Shown here in pieces: positions 31,753 through 39,872 of a stretch of DNA of 43,490 nt. The DNA lies in NCBI RefSeq assembly GCF_934202235.1, contig NZ_CAKPXS010000008.1, positions 1-43,490 of the forward strand, written 5' to 3'. The first letter of the stretch is position 1. The number at the start of each line of letters is the position of its first letter. The stretch is from an uncultured Limosilactobacillus sp. (GTDB lineage Bacteria > Bacillota > Bacilli > Lactobacillales > Lactobacillaceae). The translations under genes and the position numbers were made by a program. The notes below the pieces were generated by a model. The model ran no database searches and had not been told where the DNA came from. It saw only the letters and a list, made by a program, of their open reading frames with translations.

Positions 31753-32256
31753 GTGGCACAACAATACAAACACATCCTGGTTCCAATTGATGGATCCCAG
31801 GAAGCGGAATTGGCATTTAAGAAGGCTGTTGCCGTTGCCAAACGTAACGGTGATGATACCGAATTAAGGTTGCTTCATGTCGTTGACACGCGGGCGTTCC
31901 AAAACATTTCCAGTTTCGATAGTTCAATGGTTGAACAAGTTACTGAAACCGCCAAGAAGACGCTGGACGAATACGTGGACTTCGCCAAGAAGCAGGGATT
32001 AACTAACGTTTCCTACACTATCGAATATGGTGCGCCGAAGACGATCATTGCTCGAGACGTCCCGCAAAAGATGCATGCCGACCTGATTATGATTGGTGCA
32101 ACGGGGCTGAACGCCGTGGAACGGATTCTGATTGGTTCAGTGACCGAATTTGTTACCCGGACAGCGATTTGTGATGTCTTGGTAGTACGGACGGACCTGG
32201 ATAACCAGCCAATCCCCGTAAAGAACGGGCGGAAAAAGACTCACCACCGTCAATAA
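31753..32256 (+). CDS. Universal stress protein, UspA family
   Basis: The 167-residue protein has the UspA fold: KHILVPIDGSQEAELAFKKAV at the start and the ATP-binding motif GATG-x9-GS (Gly115-Ser129 in IGATGLNAVERILIGSVTEF), followed by CDVLVVR. The motif suggests the ATP-binding subgroup. The role is in general stress survival; no partner is known. The start is GTG at 31753 with GAGGGGG about 9 nt upstream; the ATG at 31751 is out of frame. The C-terminal tail of about 18 residues is basic. It ends at a clear terminator. Confidence 0.94.
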   Translation: MAQQYKHILVPIDGSQEAELAFKKAVAVAKRNGDDTELRLLHVVDTRAFQNISSFDSSMVEQVTETAKKTLDEYVDFAKKQGLTNVSYTIEYGAPKTIIARDVPQKMHADLIMIGATGLNAVERILIGSVTEFVTRTAICDVLVVRTDLDNQPIPVKNGRKKTHHRQ

Positions 32257-32274
32257 GTTTCATCAATGACTAGT

Positions 32275-32302
32275 AAAGCCCGCAATGCGGGCTTTTCTTT
32301 TT
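32275..32302 (+). terminator. Terminator of the universal stress protein gene
   Basis: A perfect 9-bp stem (AAAGCCCGC 32275-32283 with GCGGGCTTT 32287-32295) with a 3-nt loop is followed by TCTTTTT. Confidence 0.9.
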
Positions 32303-32353
32303 GCCTCCAGGTGTCTTAAAATAGAACCATTGATTTTTGCAGGAGGATCCGAA

Positions 32354-33841
32354 ATGGCTTACCAAACAAATAATCAGCAGCAGGATTTTTGTTTCACCGT
32401 CCAGCTCGCTTTTCCCAGCGGTTTTGACAACCAGCAATTAACGGCTGATGCCAAGCGCTGGCTGACTGCGACCGTCCCCACAAAGGGTTACAGCATTAGC
32501 CGTGGTATCAATACCGCTTACACTGGCTGGCGCCACCCCACCGCCAACCAGCGTTATCTTTTTAACAACCAAGATCGGTTGACTTTTGTCCATAATGACT
32601 TGCAAGACTGCGTCATCCTGTGGGGAACCAGGCGATCGACTGCTAGCCTGCACGCCGAAAACGTTCTCGGGCTCGGCAGTAATTTCCGTCTCGAGTTAGA
32701 AAAGGCCCTCCTCTTTTATGCGACTCGAATCTACCATGGCAGTTTCATCGTCAGCCAAATTGACTTCCAGACGCCTGTTCAACAGTCACTCCCTGACCAC
32801 TTTCACCAGCGGGAAAGCATTACCCCCGCGCAGCTGAACCAGCCCTTTGACCACCGCGACCACCAGCTCCAGCTAGCAGCCGGCATTCCTAATGCTCGCG
32901 ACCTCTTTTCCATCACCGACCGCTTCCAGCAACCACTGCTGGTCGCCCTCAAAAACTTTATTGGTGCCACCAGTAGTGATAACCGTCACCGCTTCGACTC
33001 CTCCTGGCGGTGCTTAAACACGATTTATTCCACCATCTTTCAACGACCAATGACCGCCGAAAACCGCGGCGACAACGATGCCCGGACACTCCAGTACATG
33101 GCGGAAAAGGTCTTTAGCCAGTCGCTCCACTTTGCTGGGGCTAACCAACTGGCAACCCGGTTTGTGTTGAACCTGCCACCGCGCCGGGTCATCAAATTAG
33201 TTGCGGATGCTGCCCGGACTGAAGCCCGTTTCGTGGACGGCCACCCGCAGCGCTTTGCCTTCCCGGAAGCCGAGAAGTTTAACTACACTTGGATGCAGCT
33301 AAACTTTATCGTCCCCTTCTTTCAGATGGTCAACGAGGACCACGACGTCGATGACGACTTGTTGCCGCTGTTCATGCACTTTGGGCCGATTATTTTCCAC
33401 CAAAAACGGAACGGCGAAGTGATCACCTACCCGCGGGCTGCCAGTCTCAAAGAGGAACACGTCAAAACCATTCAGCAGTTCGCGTCTAGCGGTGATAGCG
33501 ATGGTGAAACGACCATGTACAAGCGTTATTGCCAGTCCATCAACGGTCTCCTCACTGCCGTCAACGCCTACCACCGTCACCTGGACCAGTCGACCTTACC
33601 AACCCCCGATCTGGCCATGACCCTGCGGATCTTTTTTAACTACGTCCGTGTTCTTCGCAATAACTACTTTCACGGCGGTTATAGTGCCGAAGATTTTCTC
33701 TTCACTGACACCAGCAACCAGCAGGAAATTGCCGCAATTGCTGACATCCTCACCGAGTACAACCGGGTGCTCCTCAACCAGTACGCTAGCCAACTTTCCC
33801 AGAGCCAACGGGACCGTTCGGCTGACAGTCTCAGCTGGTAA
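32354..33841 (+). CDS. Unrecognised protein with a C-terminal HEPN-like RxxxxH motif
   Basis: This 495-residue soluble protein starts at ATG 32354, with AGGAGG 8 nt upstream; a longer reading from 32285 runs through the previous terminator and is rejected. I recognise no family for residues 1-400. Near the C-terminus, within predicted helices, LRNNYFHGGYSAEDFLF (Arg435, His440) matches the R-N-x3-H motif of HEPN domains, including the common FHG context of Apea-type HEPN proteins. HEPN proteins are often RNases in defence, toxin or stress systems. No signal peptide or membrane helix is visible. It is a single gene, convergent with a Toprim-like gene across a shared terminator. Function is inferred only from the motif. 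Confidence 0.75.
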   Translation: MAYQTNNQQQDFCFTVQLAFPSGFDNQQLTADAKRWLTATVPTKGYSISRGINTAYTGWRHPTANQRYLFNNQDRLTFVHNDLQDCVILWGTRRSTASLHAENVLGLGSNFRLELEKALLFYATRIYHGSFIVSQIDFQTPVQQSLPDHFHQRESITPAQLNQPFDHRDHQLQLAAGIPNARDLFSITDRFQQPLLVALKNFIGATSSDNRHRFDSSWRCLNTIYSTIFQRPMTAENRGDNDARTLQYMAEKVFSQSLHFAGANQLATRFVLNLPPRRVIKLVADAARTEARFVDGHPQRFAFPEAEKFNYTWMQLNFIVPFFQMVNEDHDVDDDLLPLFMHFGPIIFHQKRNGEVITYPRAASLKEEHVKTIQQFASSGDSDGETTMYKRYCQSINGLLTAVNAYHRHLDQSTLPTPDLAMTLRIFFNYVRVLRNNYFHGGYSAEDFLFTDTSNQQEIAAIADILTEYNRVLLNQYASQLSQSQRDRSADSLSW

Positions 33842-33844
33842 CAA

Positions 33845-33889
33845 CTAAAAAGCATCAGTACTGCACAAAACAGTGCTGATGCTTTTTTT
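33845..33889. terminator. Bidirectional terminator between the HEPN-like and Toprim-like genes
   Basis: A 13-bp stem with one T-G pair (33851-33863 with 33871-33883) and a 7-nt loop has an A run on the left and seven T on the right, serving both convergent genes. Confidence 0.9.
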
Positions 33890-33892
33890 GCT

Positions 33893-35062
33893 TTAAAATG
33901 GCAGGTCGAGATCATCGAAGTCGACAAAGACTGTCTTGCCAGTTGACTGGTCGGTAGTTGGTTCGCCCTGATCCCTGCTTGAACCAATCCCGGGCGTCGT
34001 TTCTACCAGTTGCTGGGCAGCACCCTCGTGACGGCTCTGGTCAAAGGCAGCCAGGAACTGCTGGTAGGTCATTTCCTGTGGTCCCCCAGCCTGCTCGGCA
34101 TATTGGCGGAGGAAGTTACCGGCAGCGGCCTTCGCCTGGTCAAAACTGACCTGTACCTGGTGCTGTTGTTTATCCACTAAGAAGGTCACGGTGTCGCCAT
34201 TTCCCTGGTAATCGGCGTAAAACTTAGCCGCCATTATCAGTCCGGCATCGCTGTTATCAACACACAGCCTGATTGCCTGGGGACAACCCCAGTCTTTAAT
34301 GTAGTTGACAATGGCCGGTAAGCGGGTTCCCGAACCACCAACCGATAAGAAACGGTAAGCGGCGGTGTCACCACTTTCGACCAGCAGGCGGTAATACGCC
34401 AGTGCCCGCAACGGGTCTTCAAAGACTAGCAGGGTGTAGTTATCGCCTGGGTGGTAGTGGCAGCCAAAGTTAAAGCCGTAGTAGTGTTTAGAATCACGAC
34501 AAGTCCGCGTCACCAGCTGGTCCTCCTGGTACTGGATAAAGAGCTGGCTGGCCCCGACGATCTTCTGGGGGCTGTCACGCCACATTAACGCCCCGTCACC
34601 ATTACTGAGCTGCCGTAAGAGGTCGAGGTCGAACAACCGGTCAACGAGTGCTGGTGAAAAGGCGCACTGCTTTTCCAGGAAGGTCGCCACTTGCTGGTGG
34701 TAGCCAGTATCCGCCCACTTGCTTTCATCAAAGGGAGTCTCGTGGTCATGAGTCAATTCACCACTAGGTCCAGCATCATTCCCCAGCGTGGCGAGAACTT
34801 CATCGACAAACTTTCCCTTTGGAATGCCCAGATACTCAGTAATGAACCGGTAGAGGTTTCCCGAGAGCCCCCGTGAGTTCCAGAAGAAAGTGTCGGTCTG
34901 GTAGTGACCAGTGCCGGCCGCCACAACGACCAGTGAGTCGTGATCTTTCAGGTGGTAGTAACCTTTTTGGCCATTTGACTCAAAGGGGATCTGCTTAGCT
35001 TTTAAGTAGTCGATAATCGATGCGTAACACAGCTGCTTAAACTTTGCGGAATCAACCTGCAT
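33893..35062 (-). CDS. DUF3991/Toprim-like protein with an SSB-type C-terminal tip
   Basis: The protein has 389 residues. Residues 1-95 resemble DUF3991: a helical start, YYHLKDHDSLVV, and FFWNSRGLSGNLYRFITEYLG (59-79). Residues 208-285 look like a Toprim domain: LLVFEDPLRALAYY with Glu215, a Gly-rich turn VGGSGTRLPA, and LCVDNSDAG with Asp269 and Asp272. Such proteins are best known from plasmids and integrative elements, where they act in primase- or relaxase-like roles. A disordered linker (about 343-378) leads to VDFDDLDLPF, which copies the acidic tip of single-stranded DNA-binding proteins. GAGGAGG precedes the ATG. A good promoter and the shared terminator make it a single-gene unit. 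Function is unknown; a role at replication or repair sites is inferred. Confidence 0.75.
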   Translation of the reverse strand: MQVDSAKFKQLCYASIIDYLKAKQIPFESNGQKGYYHLKDHDSLVVVAAGTGHYQTDTFFWNSRGLSGNLYRFITEYLGIPKGKFVDEVLATLGNDAGPSGELTHDHETPFDESKWADTGYHQQVATFLEKQCAFSPALVDRLFDLDLLRQLSNGDGALMWRDSPQKIVGASQLFIQYQEDQLVTRTCRDSKHYYGFNFGCHYHPGDNYTLLVFEDPLRALAYYRLLVESGDTAAYRFLSVGGSGTRLPAIVNYIKDWGCPQAIRLCVDNSDAGLIMAAKFYADYQGNGDTVTFLVDKQQHQVQVSFDQAKAAAGNFLRQYAEQAGGPQEMTYQQFLAAFDQSRHEGAAQQLVETTPGIGSSRDQGEPTTDQSTGKTVFVDFDDLDLPF

Positions 35063-35105
35063 AATAGTGCCTCCTCAATGTATGTCCGCCGCAGCGGAAT
35101 ACAAT

Positions 35106-35134
35106 ATAGTACCCCTCTTGCCGCTAGCCGTCAA
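35106..35134 (-). promoter_or_regulatory. Promoter of the Toprim-like gene
   Basis: On the minus strand TTGACG (35134-35129) and TACTAT (35111-35106) are separated by 17 nt. The short leader contains an inverted repeat (GTATTCCGC and GCGGACATAC, about 35079-35103) directly before the ribosome binding site, which could affect translation. Confidence 0.78.
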
Positions 35135-35137
35135 GGC

Positions 35138-35163
35138 ACAAAAAAAGCGGCGCTGTGCCGCTT
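35138..35163 (-). terminator. Terminator of the HTH-TPR regulator gene
   Basis: A perfect 7-bp stem (35145-35151 with 35157-35163) with a 5-nt loop is followed on the minus strand by a run of seven T. Confidence 0.88.
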
Positions 35164-35176
35164 CATTGTTATTGCC

Positions 35177-36016
35177 TTACATGGCTGCCAGCTGCTGGTC
35201 GAGCCGTTTCGTCCGGTCATCATTTTGCATAATGATCGAGAGACTGTCGGCAATTTGCAGGTCCTGCTTAGCCTGGTCATTTTCGTGCATCCCCAGCTCA
35301 GCCTGGCCGCGCATTTCATAGAGGTCGTCTAGCAAGAAGAGTGAGGAGTCGGCCTGGTCGGTGCGGATCCCGCGGTTAACCGTCTGCAAAGCCGCCTTGT
35401 ACTGGCCGAGACGCAGGTAGAGTGAAGTAATGTCATGGTAGAGGATTACCCACTGCTGCTTACCACCGATCAACTGCTTATCGTCAATCAGGTTAACTGC
35501 CCGCATGGTGAAACGCTGCGCCCGTTCCTTATTACCCCGCTTTTCGTATGCCAGAGCCATCCCGACCGTCGTCATCGCCAGGTAAATGTTGGCGCTGGTC
35601 GTCGAGAACTGGGTCAGCACGAGTTCAAAGTTAAAGATGGCCTCATCCACCGGATCACTCGCCACTTGAATACGGCCCAGAAGGTAGTAGTACAGCTGTT
35701 TATCAACGTCGGTGCTCAGTTGCTTAACCTTGATCTTCTTTAATTCCTTACGAGCCGCTTCGTATTCGTCGTGAACCAGCAGAATACTGGTTTCGTCAAA
35801 GATGCTCGTCAGTGACACATCATCGCTCTTGATGATCTGGTCAGTCTTAATGTCCAGCCGGGCACAAATGGCCGTCAGGATGTTCATCTTGGGAATCCGG
35901 TTTTGCTTTTCCATCAGACTAATCGTTGCCTGGGTACATATACCTTCCGCCAAAGCCGTTTGAGACAGGCCTCGCTTACGACGGATTTTACGTAGTTCTT
36001 CGCCCCGTAATTGCAT
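35177..36016 (-). CDS. XRE-type HTH regulator with TPR-like C-terminal region (RRNPP/Rgg-like)
   Basis: The protein has 279 residues from ATG 36016, chosen for AAGAAGG about 6 nt upstream; a longer reading from 36064 enters the previous gene. Residues 1-60 form an HTH_3 domain (RGEELRKIRRKRGLSQTALAEGICTQATISLMEKQNRIP). Residues 75-270 are helical pairs with TPR character (YYYLLGRIQVASDPVDEAIFNFELVL, AMALAYEKRGNKERAQRF, LYLRLGQYKAAL). This layout is shared by PlcR/Rgg/PrgX regulators that bind short peptides. No signal-peptide gene is evident nearby. It lies 34 nt after the glycerophosphodiesterase gene on the same strand. Targets and ligand are unknown. Confidence 0.85.
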   Translation of the reverse strand: MQLRGEELRKIRRKRGLSQTALAEGICTQATISLMEKQNRIPKMNILTAICARLDIKTDQIIKSDDVSLTSIFDETSILLVHDEYEAARKELKKIKVKQLSTDVDKQLYYYLLGRIQVASDPVDEAIFNFELVLTQFSTTSANIYLAMTTVGMALAYEKRGNKERAQRFTMRAVNLIDDKQLIGGKQQWVILYHDITSLYLRLGQYKAALQTVNRGIRTDQADSSLFLLDDLYEMRGQAELGMHENDQAKQDLQIADSLSIIMQNDDRTKRLDQQLAAM

Positions 36017-36050
36017 GCTATTACCTTCTTTGTTGAAATAGATTATATAT

Positions 36051-37517
36051 TTAAAATAATTCAAACAGTTTTCCGACTACTTGATTACTTAAAATGTACT
36101 TGTTATTACGAGAAATTTCAAGTACTTTTTCATAATTGTTAGTTATTATACCATCAACACCCAACTGTTTCATTCGGTACGCATCTGCCGGCCGATCAAC
36201 AGTCCAAGCATATACTTTTTTATGATGACGGTGTAATGTTTCGACTAAATTTCTATTGAGCATATGATAATTTATACAATAGAAGTCACCATTTAGCGGT
36301 AGCTGGCTAACAACATATGGAAAGATTATTCCAATTTTAGCATTCGGTTGACGTTTTTGTACGATTGTTACAATTTTGATATCTACCGAATGGAGCCAGA
36401 ATCGTGGCTGGTGAACTCCCAGCCCATATTGCTGCTGGAAGTACTTAACGGTTGTTGCCGGTGCCACCCCCTTTTGCGGCTTCAATTCCACCAGTAAGGG
36501 AACCCGGTGGTGGTTCGCATAGCGGAGGTAGGTACTAAAAGGTGTCAGCTTGGTCTGATAGTCATCAGCGACGGCTGTTTGCCGGGCTAACTGCGCCAGC
36601 GTGTACTGGTGAACCGTCCCCCGGCGACCAGTCATTTGGCGTAAGTTGCCGTCATGAAAAGTCAGAAAGCGATCATTCTTCGTCAACTGGACGTCGGTTT
36701 CCACTCGTTCCGGGTGTCCTTTCGCAGTTGAAGACAGGCTCTGGATGGTATTCGGCACCCCGTTATTGCCATTAACGCCCCGGTGCGAAATTACCAGCGG
36801 GTGGTTGATGATCGCCGTCGCCTCCTGCTGGTTAATGATGACCGCCCCGAGTGCGATGGCCAGACCAGCGCTCAGCACCCTCACTGGTAATGACGTTAAC
36901 CAACTGTCACCTTTTTCATCCGGCAACTGCCAAAACCACTTAACGATCACTGTCAGCCAGTAGGAGAGCAGGATGGTCACGACCAGCAGCCACCAGCTGG
37001 CGGCGAGAAGGTCGGCGCCGTAGTGCTGGACCAGGATGCCAGAGCAGATGAACCCAGTCGTCAGGGCCACCATTGCTAGCGCCCGCTTGCCATCCCAGGG
37101 CACGCCCTTCAACCAACCACCTGTCCGTTCCAGGACGAAGCGCCGGCCCCGTCTCAGCCACCAGCCACCGAGCAGGAGCCAGATGACAACGAGGACGGGA
37201 ATAATCTTCCAGCGGTCCAGGATCAGTATGCGTAACAGCGGTGTCGGCAGCGGCAGGAGTGCTTCAACACTGATCGTGGACCCCAGGCCACCCACTGGCA
37301 AGAGGAACAGCCAGTTAGTGACTGTCCCGGCGGTCAGCCAGCACCATTCACGAGGGTCGCTGACGCCCCGCCGGTGTGCCACGACGGCAGTCAGCAGGGC
37401 GACCATGAGCGCGGTAAAGCCCAGCTGGTCGCCCGGGTGTCCTACCAATAGGTCGTTAGCGATTAACTGTCCCATAATTCCAATCCAGCAGTAGCTAAAA
37501 AGTGGCCACTCTACCAT
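36051..37517 (-). CDS. Membrane-anchored glycerophosphodiester phosphodiesterase
   Basis: The protein has 488 residues from ATG 37517 (GGAGGCGGAG just upstream). About 230 N-terminal residues are hydrophobic with several membrane helices, a shortened version of the membrane part seen in Gram-positive GDPDs. The catalytic domain spans about residues 240-470: LVISHRGVNGNNGVPNTIQSL (metal and His), VETDVQLTKNDRFLTFHDGNL (Glu, Asp, His), LLVELKPQ, and WTVDRPADAYRMKQLGVDGIITN. The active site should face outside and could act on lipoteichoic acid or glycerophospholipid products. The last third of the gene is much more AT-rich than the rest (28 to 35 percent GC in 60-base samples against 57-58 percent), with a break near 36400. 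Confidence 0.9.
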   Translation of the reverse strand: MVEWPLFSYCWIGIMGQLIANDLLVGHPGDQLGFTALMVALLTAVVAHRRGVSDPREWCWLTAGTVTNWLFLLPVGGLGSTISVEALLPLPTPLLRILILDRWKIIPVLVVIWLLLGGWWLRRGRRFVLERTGGWLKGVPWDGKRALAMVALTTGFICSGILVQHYGADLLAASWWLLVVTILLSYWLTVIVKWFWQLPDEKGDSWLTSLPVRVLSAGLAIALGAVIINQQEATAIINHPLVISHRGVNGNNGVPNTIQSLSSTAKGHPERVETDVQLTKNDRFLTFHDGNLRQMTGRRGTVHQYTLAQLARQTAVADDYQTKLTPFSTYLRYANHHRVPLLVELKPQKGVAPATTVKYFQQQYGLGVHQPRFWLHSVDIKIVTIVQKRQPNAKIGIIFPYVVSQLPLNGDFYCINYHMLNRNLVETLHRHHKKVYAWTVDRPADAYRMKQLGVDGIITNNYEKVLEISRNNKYILSNQVVGKLFELF

Positions 37518-37534
37518 GTTCTCCGCCTCCGTGA

Positions 37535-37572
37535 CGCAATAAAAGGTTGCAACAAGCTGATGCTGCAACCTT
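37535..37572 (-). terminator. Terminator of ddl
   Basis: A perfect 9-bp stem (AAGGTTGCA 37543-37551 with TGCAACCTT 37564-37572) with a 12-nt loop is followed on the minus strand by TTATTG after the stem T pair. It lies 22 nt past the ddl stop and just upstream of the phosphodiesterase ribosome binding site. Confidence 0.75.
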
Positions 37573-37594
37573 GATTCAACTATTAACCGCTGAG

Positions 37595-38734
37595 TTATTT
37601 TTCAGTATAGTTCTTTTCACCGACTTTTTCGGTGCCCAGCTTCTTAAAACTATGCTTAATCTTGCTCTTCCGCTCAAATTCTGCCAAGCCCAGCTTGATG
37701 ATCCGGTCGATCAGGGTCGCGTAGTCAATTCCCGACACTTCCCACATTTGCGGATACAGAGAGATATTGGTAAAGCCCGGCATTGTGTTAGGTTCGCTCA
37801 GGTATGGTACGTTGTTACTGTCAACCAGGAAGTCAAACCGGCACAGCCCGGTCATCCCCATCGCCCGGAAGGCCTTCAAACTCATACTGGTGATTTCAGT
37901 TGCCAACTGATCGTCAATCTTCGCCGGCAAGTCGAAGACCACCTGGGAGGCATCGACAAACTTGTTTTCATAGTCGTAGAACGGGTCACCCTTTGGTACG
38001 CGGACCGCCCCGGTCTTCGAAGCAATTGGCTTCTGGTTCCCCAAGATTGAAATTTCAATTTCCTGCGGGTGGTCGATCCCCTTTTCAACCAAGACTTTAA
38101 CGTCGTACTGGAAGGCGTCATCGAGGGCTGCCTTGAATTCGTCAGCCGACTGTACCTTGTGAATCCCGACTGAGGAGCCCTGGTTGGCCGGCTTCACGAA
38201 GACCATCGAGCCCAGTTCGTTTTGAATAGTTTCCCAGCTGTACTGGTCGCGGTTTTCCGGTGTCAGCAGGACGTACGGCACGTTGCGAATCCCCGCTTGG
38301 TCACAGATCTTCTTCGTTAAGTCCTTGTCAAAGGCGATTGCACTGGCAGCAATGTCACAACCAGCGTACGGCTTCTTGAGCAGCTTAAAGAGTCCCTGGA
38401 CAGTCCCGTCTTCTCCCAGGTTACCGTGGATGACCGGGAAAAAGAAGTCAATGTCCTTGACGGTGTTCAGCGCCATCAACGGGGCCAGCGGCGAGGAAGT
38501 GTCCATCGTCGCGTAAGCTTCCTTAACGACCTGGTCTTCAGGTTCACCATTAAAAATCCGCAGTGACTGCTCGTTGTTCAGTAAAATCCCATCCGTTGTA
38601 AACATGAATAAGGAGACGTCGTACTTATCCTTGTCCATTGCATCGTAAATGTTGTGCGCTGAACGTTTGGAAACGTCGTGCTCCGACGAGTTGCCCCCGA
38701 ACAGCAGCGCGACGTGGAGTTTCTTGGTTGTCAT
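37595..38734 (-). CDS. ddl: D-alanine--D-alanine (D-lactate-type) ligase
   Basis: This ATP-grasp enzyme makes the D-Ala-D-X end of the wall precursor. It has 379 residues from ATG 38734 with AGGTGG 8 nt upstream. Motifs in order: LLFGGNSSEHDVSKRSA, FPVIHGNLGEDGTVQG, VFVKPANQGSSVGI (ATP loop), FYDYENKF and GLCRFDFLVDSNNVPYLSEPNTMPG (metal ligands). At residue 259 the protein has Phe (ENKF) where ordinary D-Ala-D-Ala ligases have Tyr (EAKY). In vancomycin-resistant lactic acid bacteria, such as Leuconostoc (Phe261), this Phe marks enzymes that make D-Ala-D-Lac. It has its own promoter and terminator. Confidence 0.96.
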   Translation of the reverse strand: MTTKKLHVALLFGGNSSEHDVSKRSAHNIYDAMDKDKYDVSLFMFTTDGILLNNEQSLRIFNGEPEDQVVKEAYATMDTSSPLAPLMALNTVKDIDFFFPVIHGNLGEDGTVQGLFKLLKKPYAGCDIAASAIAFDKDLTKKICDQAGIRNVPYVLLTPENRDQYSWETIQNELGSMVFVKPANQGSSVGIHKVQSADEFKAALDDAFQYDVKVLVEKGIDHPQEIEISILGNQKPIASKTGAVRVPKGDPFYDYENKFVDASQVVFDLPAKIDDQLATEITSMSLKAFRAMGMTGLCRFDFLVDSNNVPYLSEPNTMPGFTNISLYPQMWEVSGIDYATLIDRIIKLGLAEFERKSKIKHSFKKLGTEKVGEKNYTEK

Positions 38735-38788
38735 CACTTAAACCACCTATTCTGTTTGTTATTTTTACCGTTAAATTCCAGAAACTAA

Positions 38789-38817
38789 AGTATACCATGC
38801 TCACCAGCGACAAGCAA
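38789..38817 (-). promoter_or_regulatory. Promoter of ddl
   Basis: On the minus strand TTGCTT (38817-38812) and TATACT (38794-38789) are separated by 17 nt, and TG one base before the -10 makes it an extended -10 as well. Confidence 0.75.
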
Positions 38818-38822
38818 CGTGC

Positions 38823-39812
38823 TTATTGCCGCGACGAGTTTTCCTGCTGACCGCCGTTGGCAATCAAGCGGCCAATCTCATCTGGCAGGTCACTATTGAC
38901 CAGCAGCGCCTGCATCAGCCGCCGGTAATTAAAGAGCTGCGTCCACTGCTGCTCGGTAACGAGCGGATTTTCACGATCCATCCACTTAGCCCAGCGACGG
39001 AGTTCGTGCTTAAAATACTGCTGGTAGATCTTGTGCCGGTTGAGTAGCTCCACAATCAGCATCGCTAGCTGTTCCCCTTCGCCACTGACCACCGGCGTCG
39101 TCAAGTGCCGGTAGGACTCGATGACCGTCGTGAGGAAAAAGAGGTTGTCACCACGGGTCATTTGCGGCTGGTTGACCAGTTCATAATGAGCGTTAGCCAG
39201 CTCGATAATCATATGGGCCCAGCCATCCCGGCGGACAAAACCGCGAGTATCGTGTTCCAGGACGGTCAGCAGGGCCACCGCGTCACCTAACCGGCGCACA
39301 TCATCGTCTGGGATAGTGATTATCTGGCGGGCATTAGTATACAAGAAGAGGACAATCATTGCCAACGCCATCGCCCGGGTAAAAACCGCGTTGTTGTCCG
39401 GCTCCAGGACGTGCGAGTACAAGTGATCCGGTGACAGCGCCCATTGCAGGGAAGTTTGAATCTGACTGTCGGTCAGCACGCCGGTCGCCAGCATCGTACT
39501 CCAAACGTAGTATGTCCAGCGGGCGCGGACATTCCAGTTGCGCACCTGAAAGGCGACGAGCATCTGCTGGAGAAAATCATCGCTAATCGCCGGCAGAGGC
39601 TGTTTGCCCACCCGCTTCGCCAACCGCTCAATTTCCTTCTTGTAGCCGGGGCTCACCCGCGGCAGGGCCACCCGCGTCCGCTTGCGTTGTGGCACCCCCG
39701 CGACCACCTTGCCGACCTCTTCGCCTAGCTTGGCAAACAAGTCGCCGTGACGCGCCTGGTCATGGAGATTGTCCAACGCCATTGCGGCCGCGTCAATCGC
39801 GACATCGCTCAT
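38823..39812 (-). CDS. DUF2785 family protein
   Basis: The protein has 329 residues from ATG 39812, with GAGGAGG 6 nt upstream. It is helical and soluble. The segment LEHDTRGFVRRDGWAHMIIELANAHYELV matches the conserved core of DUF2785 (D-x-R-G-[YF]-V-x-x-x-G-W-A-H). No catalytic role is known for the family. The gene lies 60 nt after the H-protein-like gene on the same strand, with a weak hairpin between, so it may be the distal gene of the mbl-rodA operon. The ddl promoter begins within its last bases. Confidence 0.8.
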   Translation of the reverse strand: MSDVAIDAAAMALDNLHDQARHGDLFAKLGEEVGKVVAGVPQRKRTRVALPRVSPGYKKEIERLAKRVGKQPLPAISDDFLQQMLVAFQVRNWNVRARWTYYVWSTMLATGVLTDSQIQTSLQWALSPDHLYSHVLEPDNNAVFTRAMALAMIVLFLYTNARQIITIPDDDVRRLGDAVALLTVLEHDTRGFVRRDGWAHMIIELANAHYELVNQPQMTRGDNLFFLTTVIESYRHLTTPVVSGEGEQLAMLIVELLNRHKIYQQYFKHELRRWAKWMDRENPLVTEQQWTQLFNYRRLMQALLVNSDLPDEIGRLIANGGQQENSSRQ

Positions 39813-39827
39813 CTGAATTCCTCCTCT

Positions 39828-39866
39828 CACAGAAACGGAGCTGTGAACAAGTCGTCAACAGCTCCG
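39828..39866 (-). terminator. Weak terminator-like hairpin after the H-protein-like gene
   Basis: A perfect 9-bp stem (CGGAGCTGT 39836-39844 with ACAGCTCCG 39858-39866) is followed on the minus strand only by TTTCTG. It may reduce rather than end transcription into the DUF2785 gene. Confidence 0.5.
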
Positions 39867-39872
39867 CTAACT

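Noticed and set aside
32285..32353. N-terminal extension of the HEPN-like protein
   Set aside because: It starts inside the usp terminator and has no ribosome binding site, while ATG 32354 has AGGAGG at ideal spacing.
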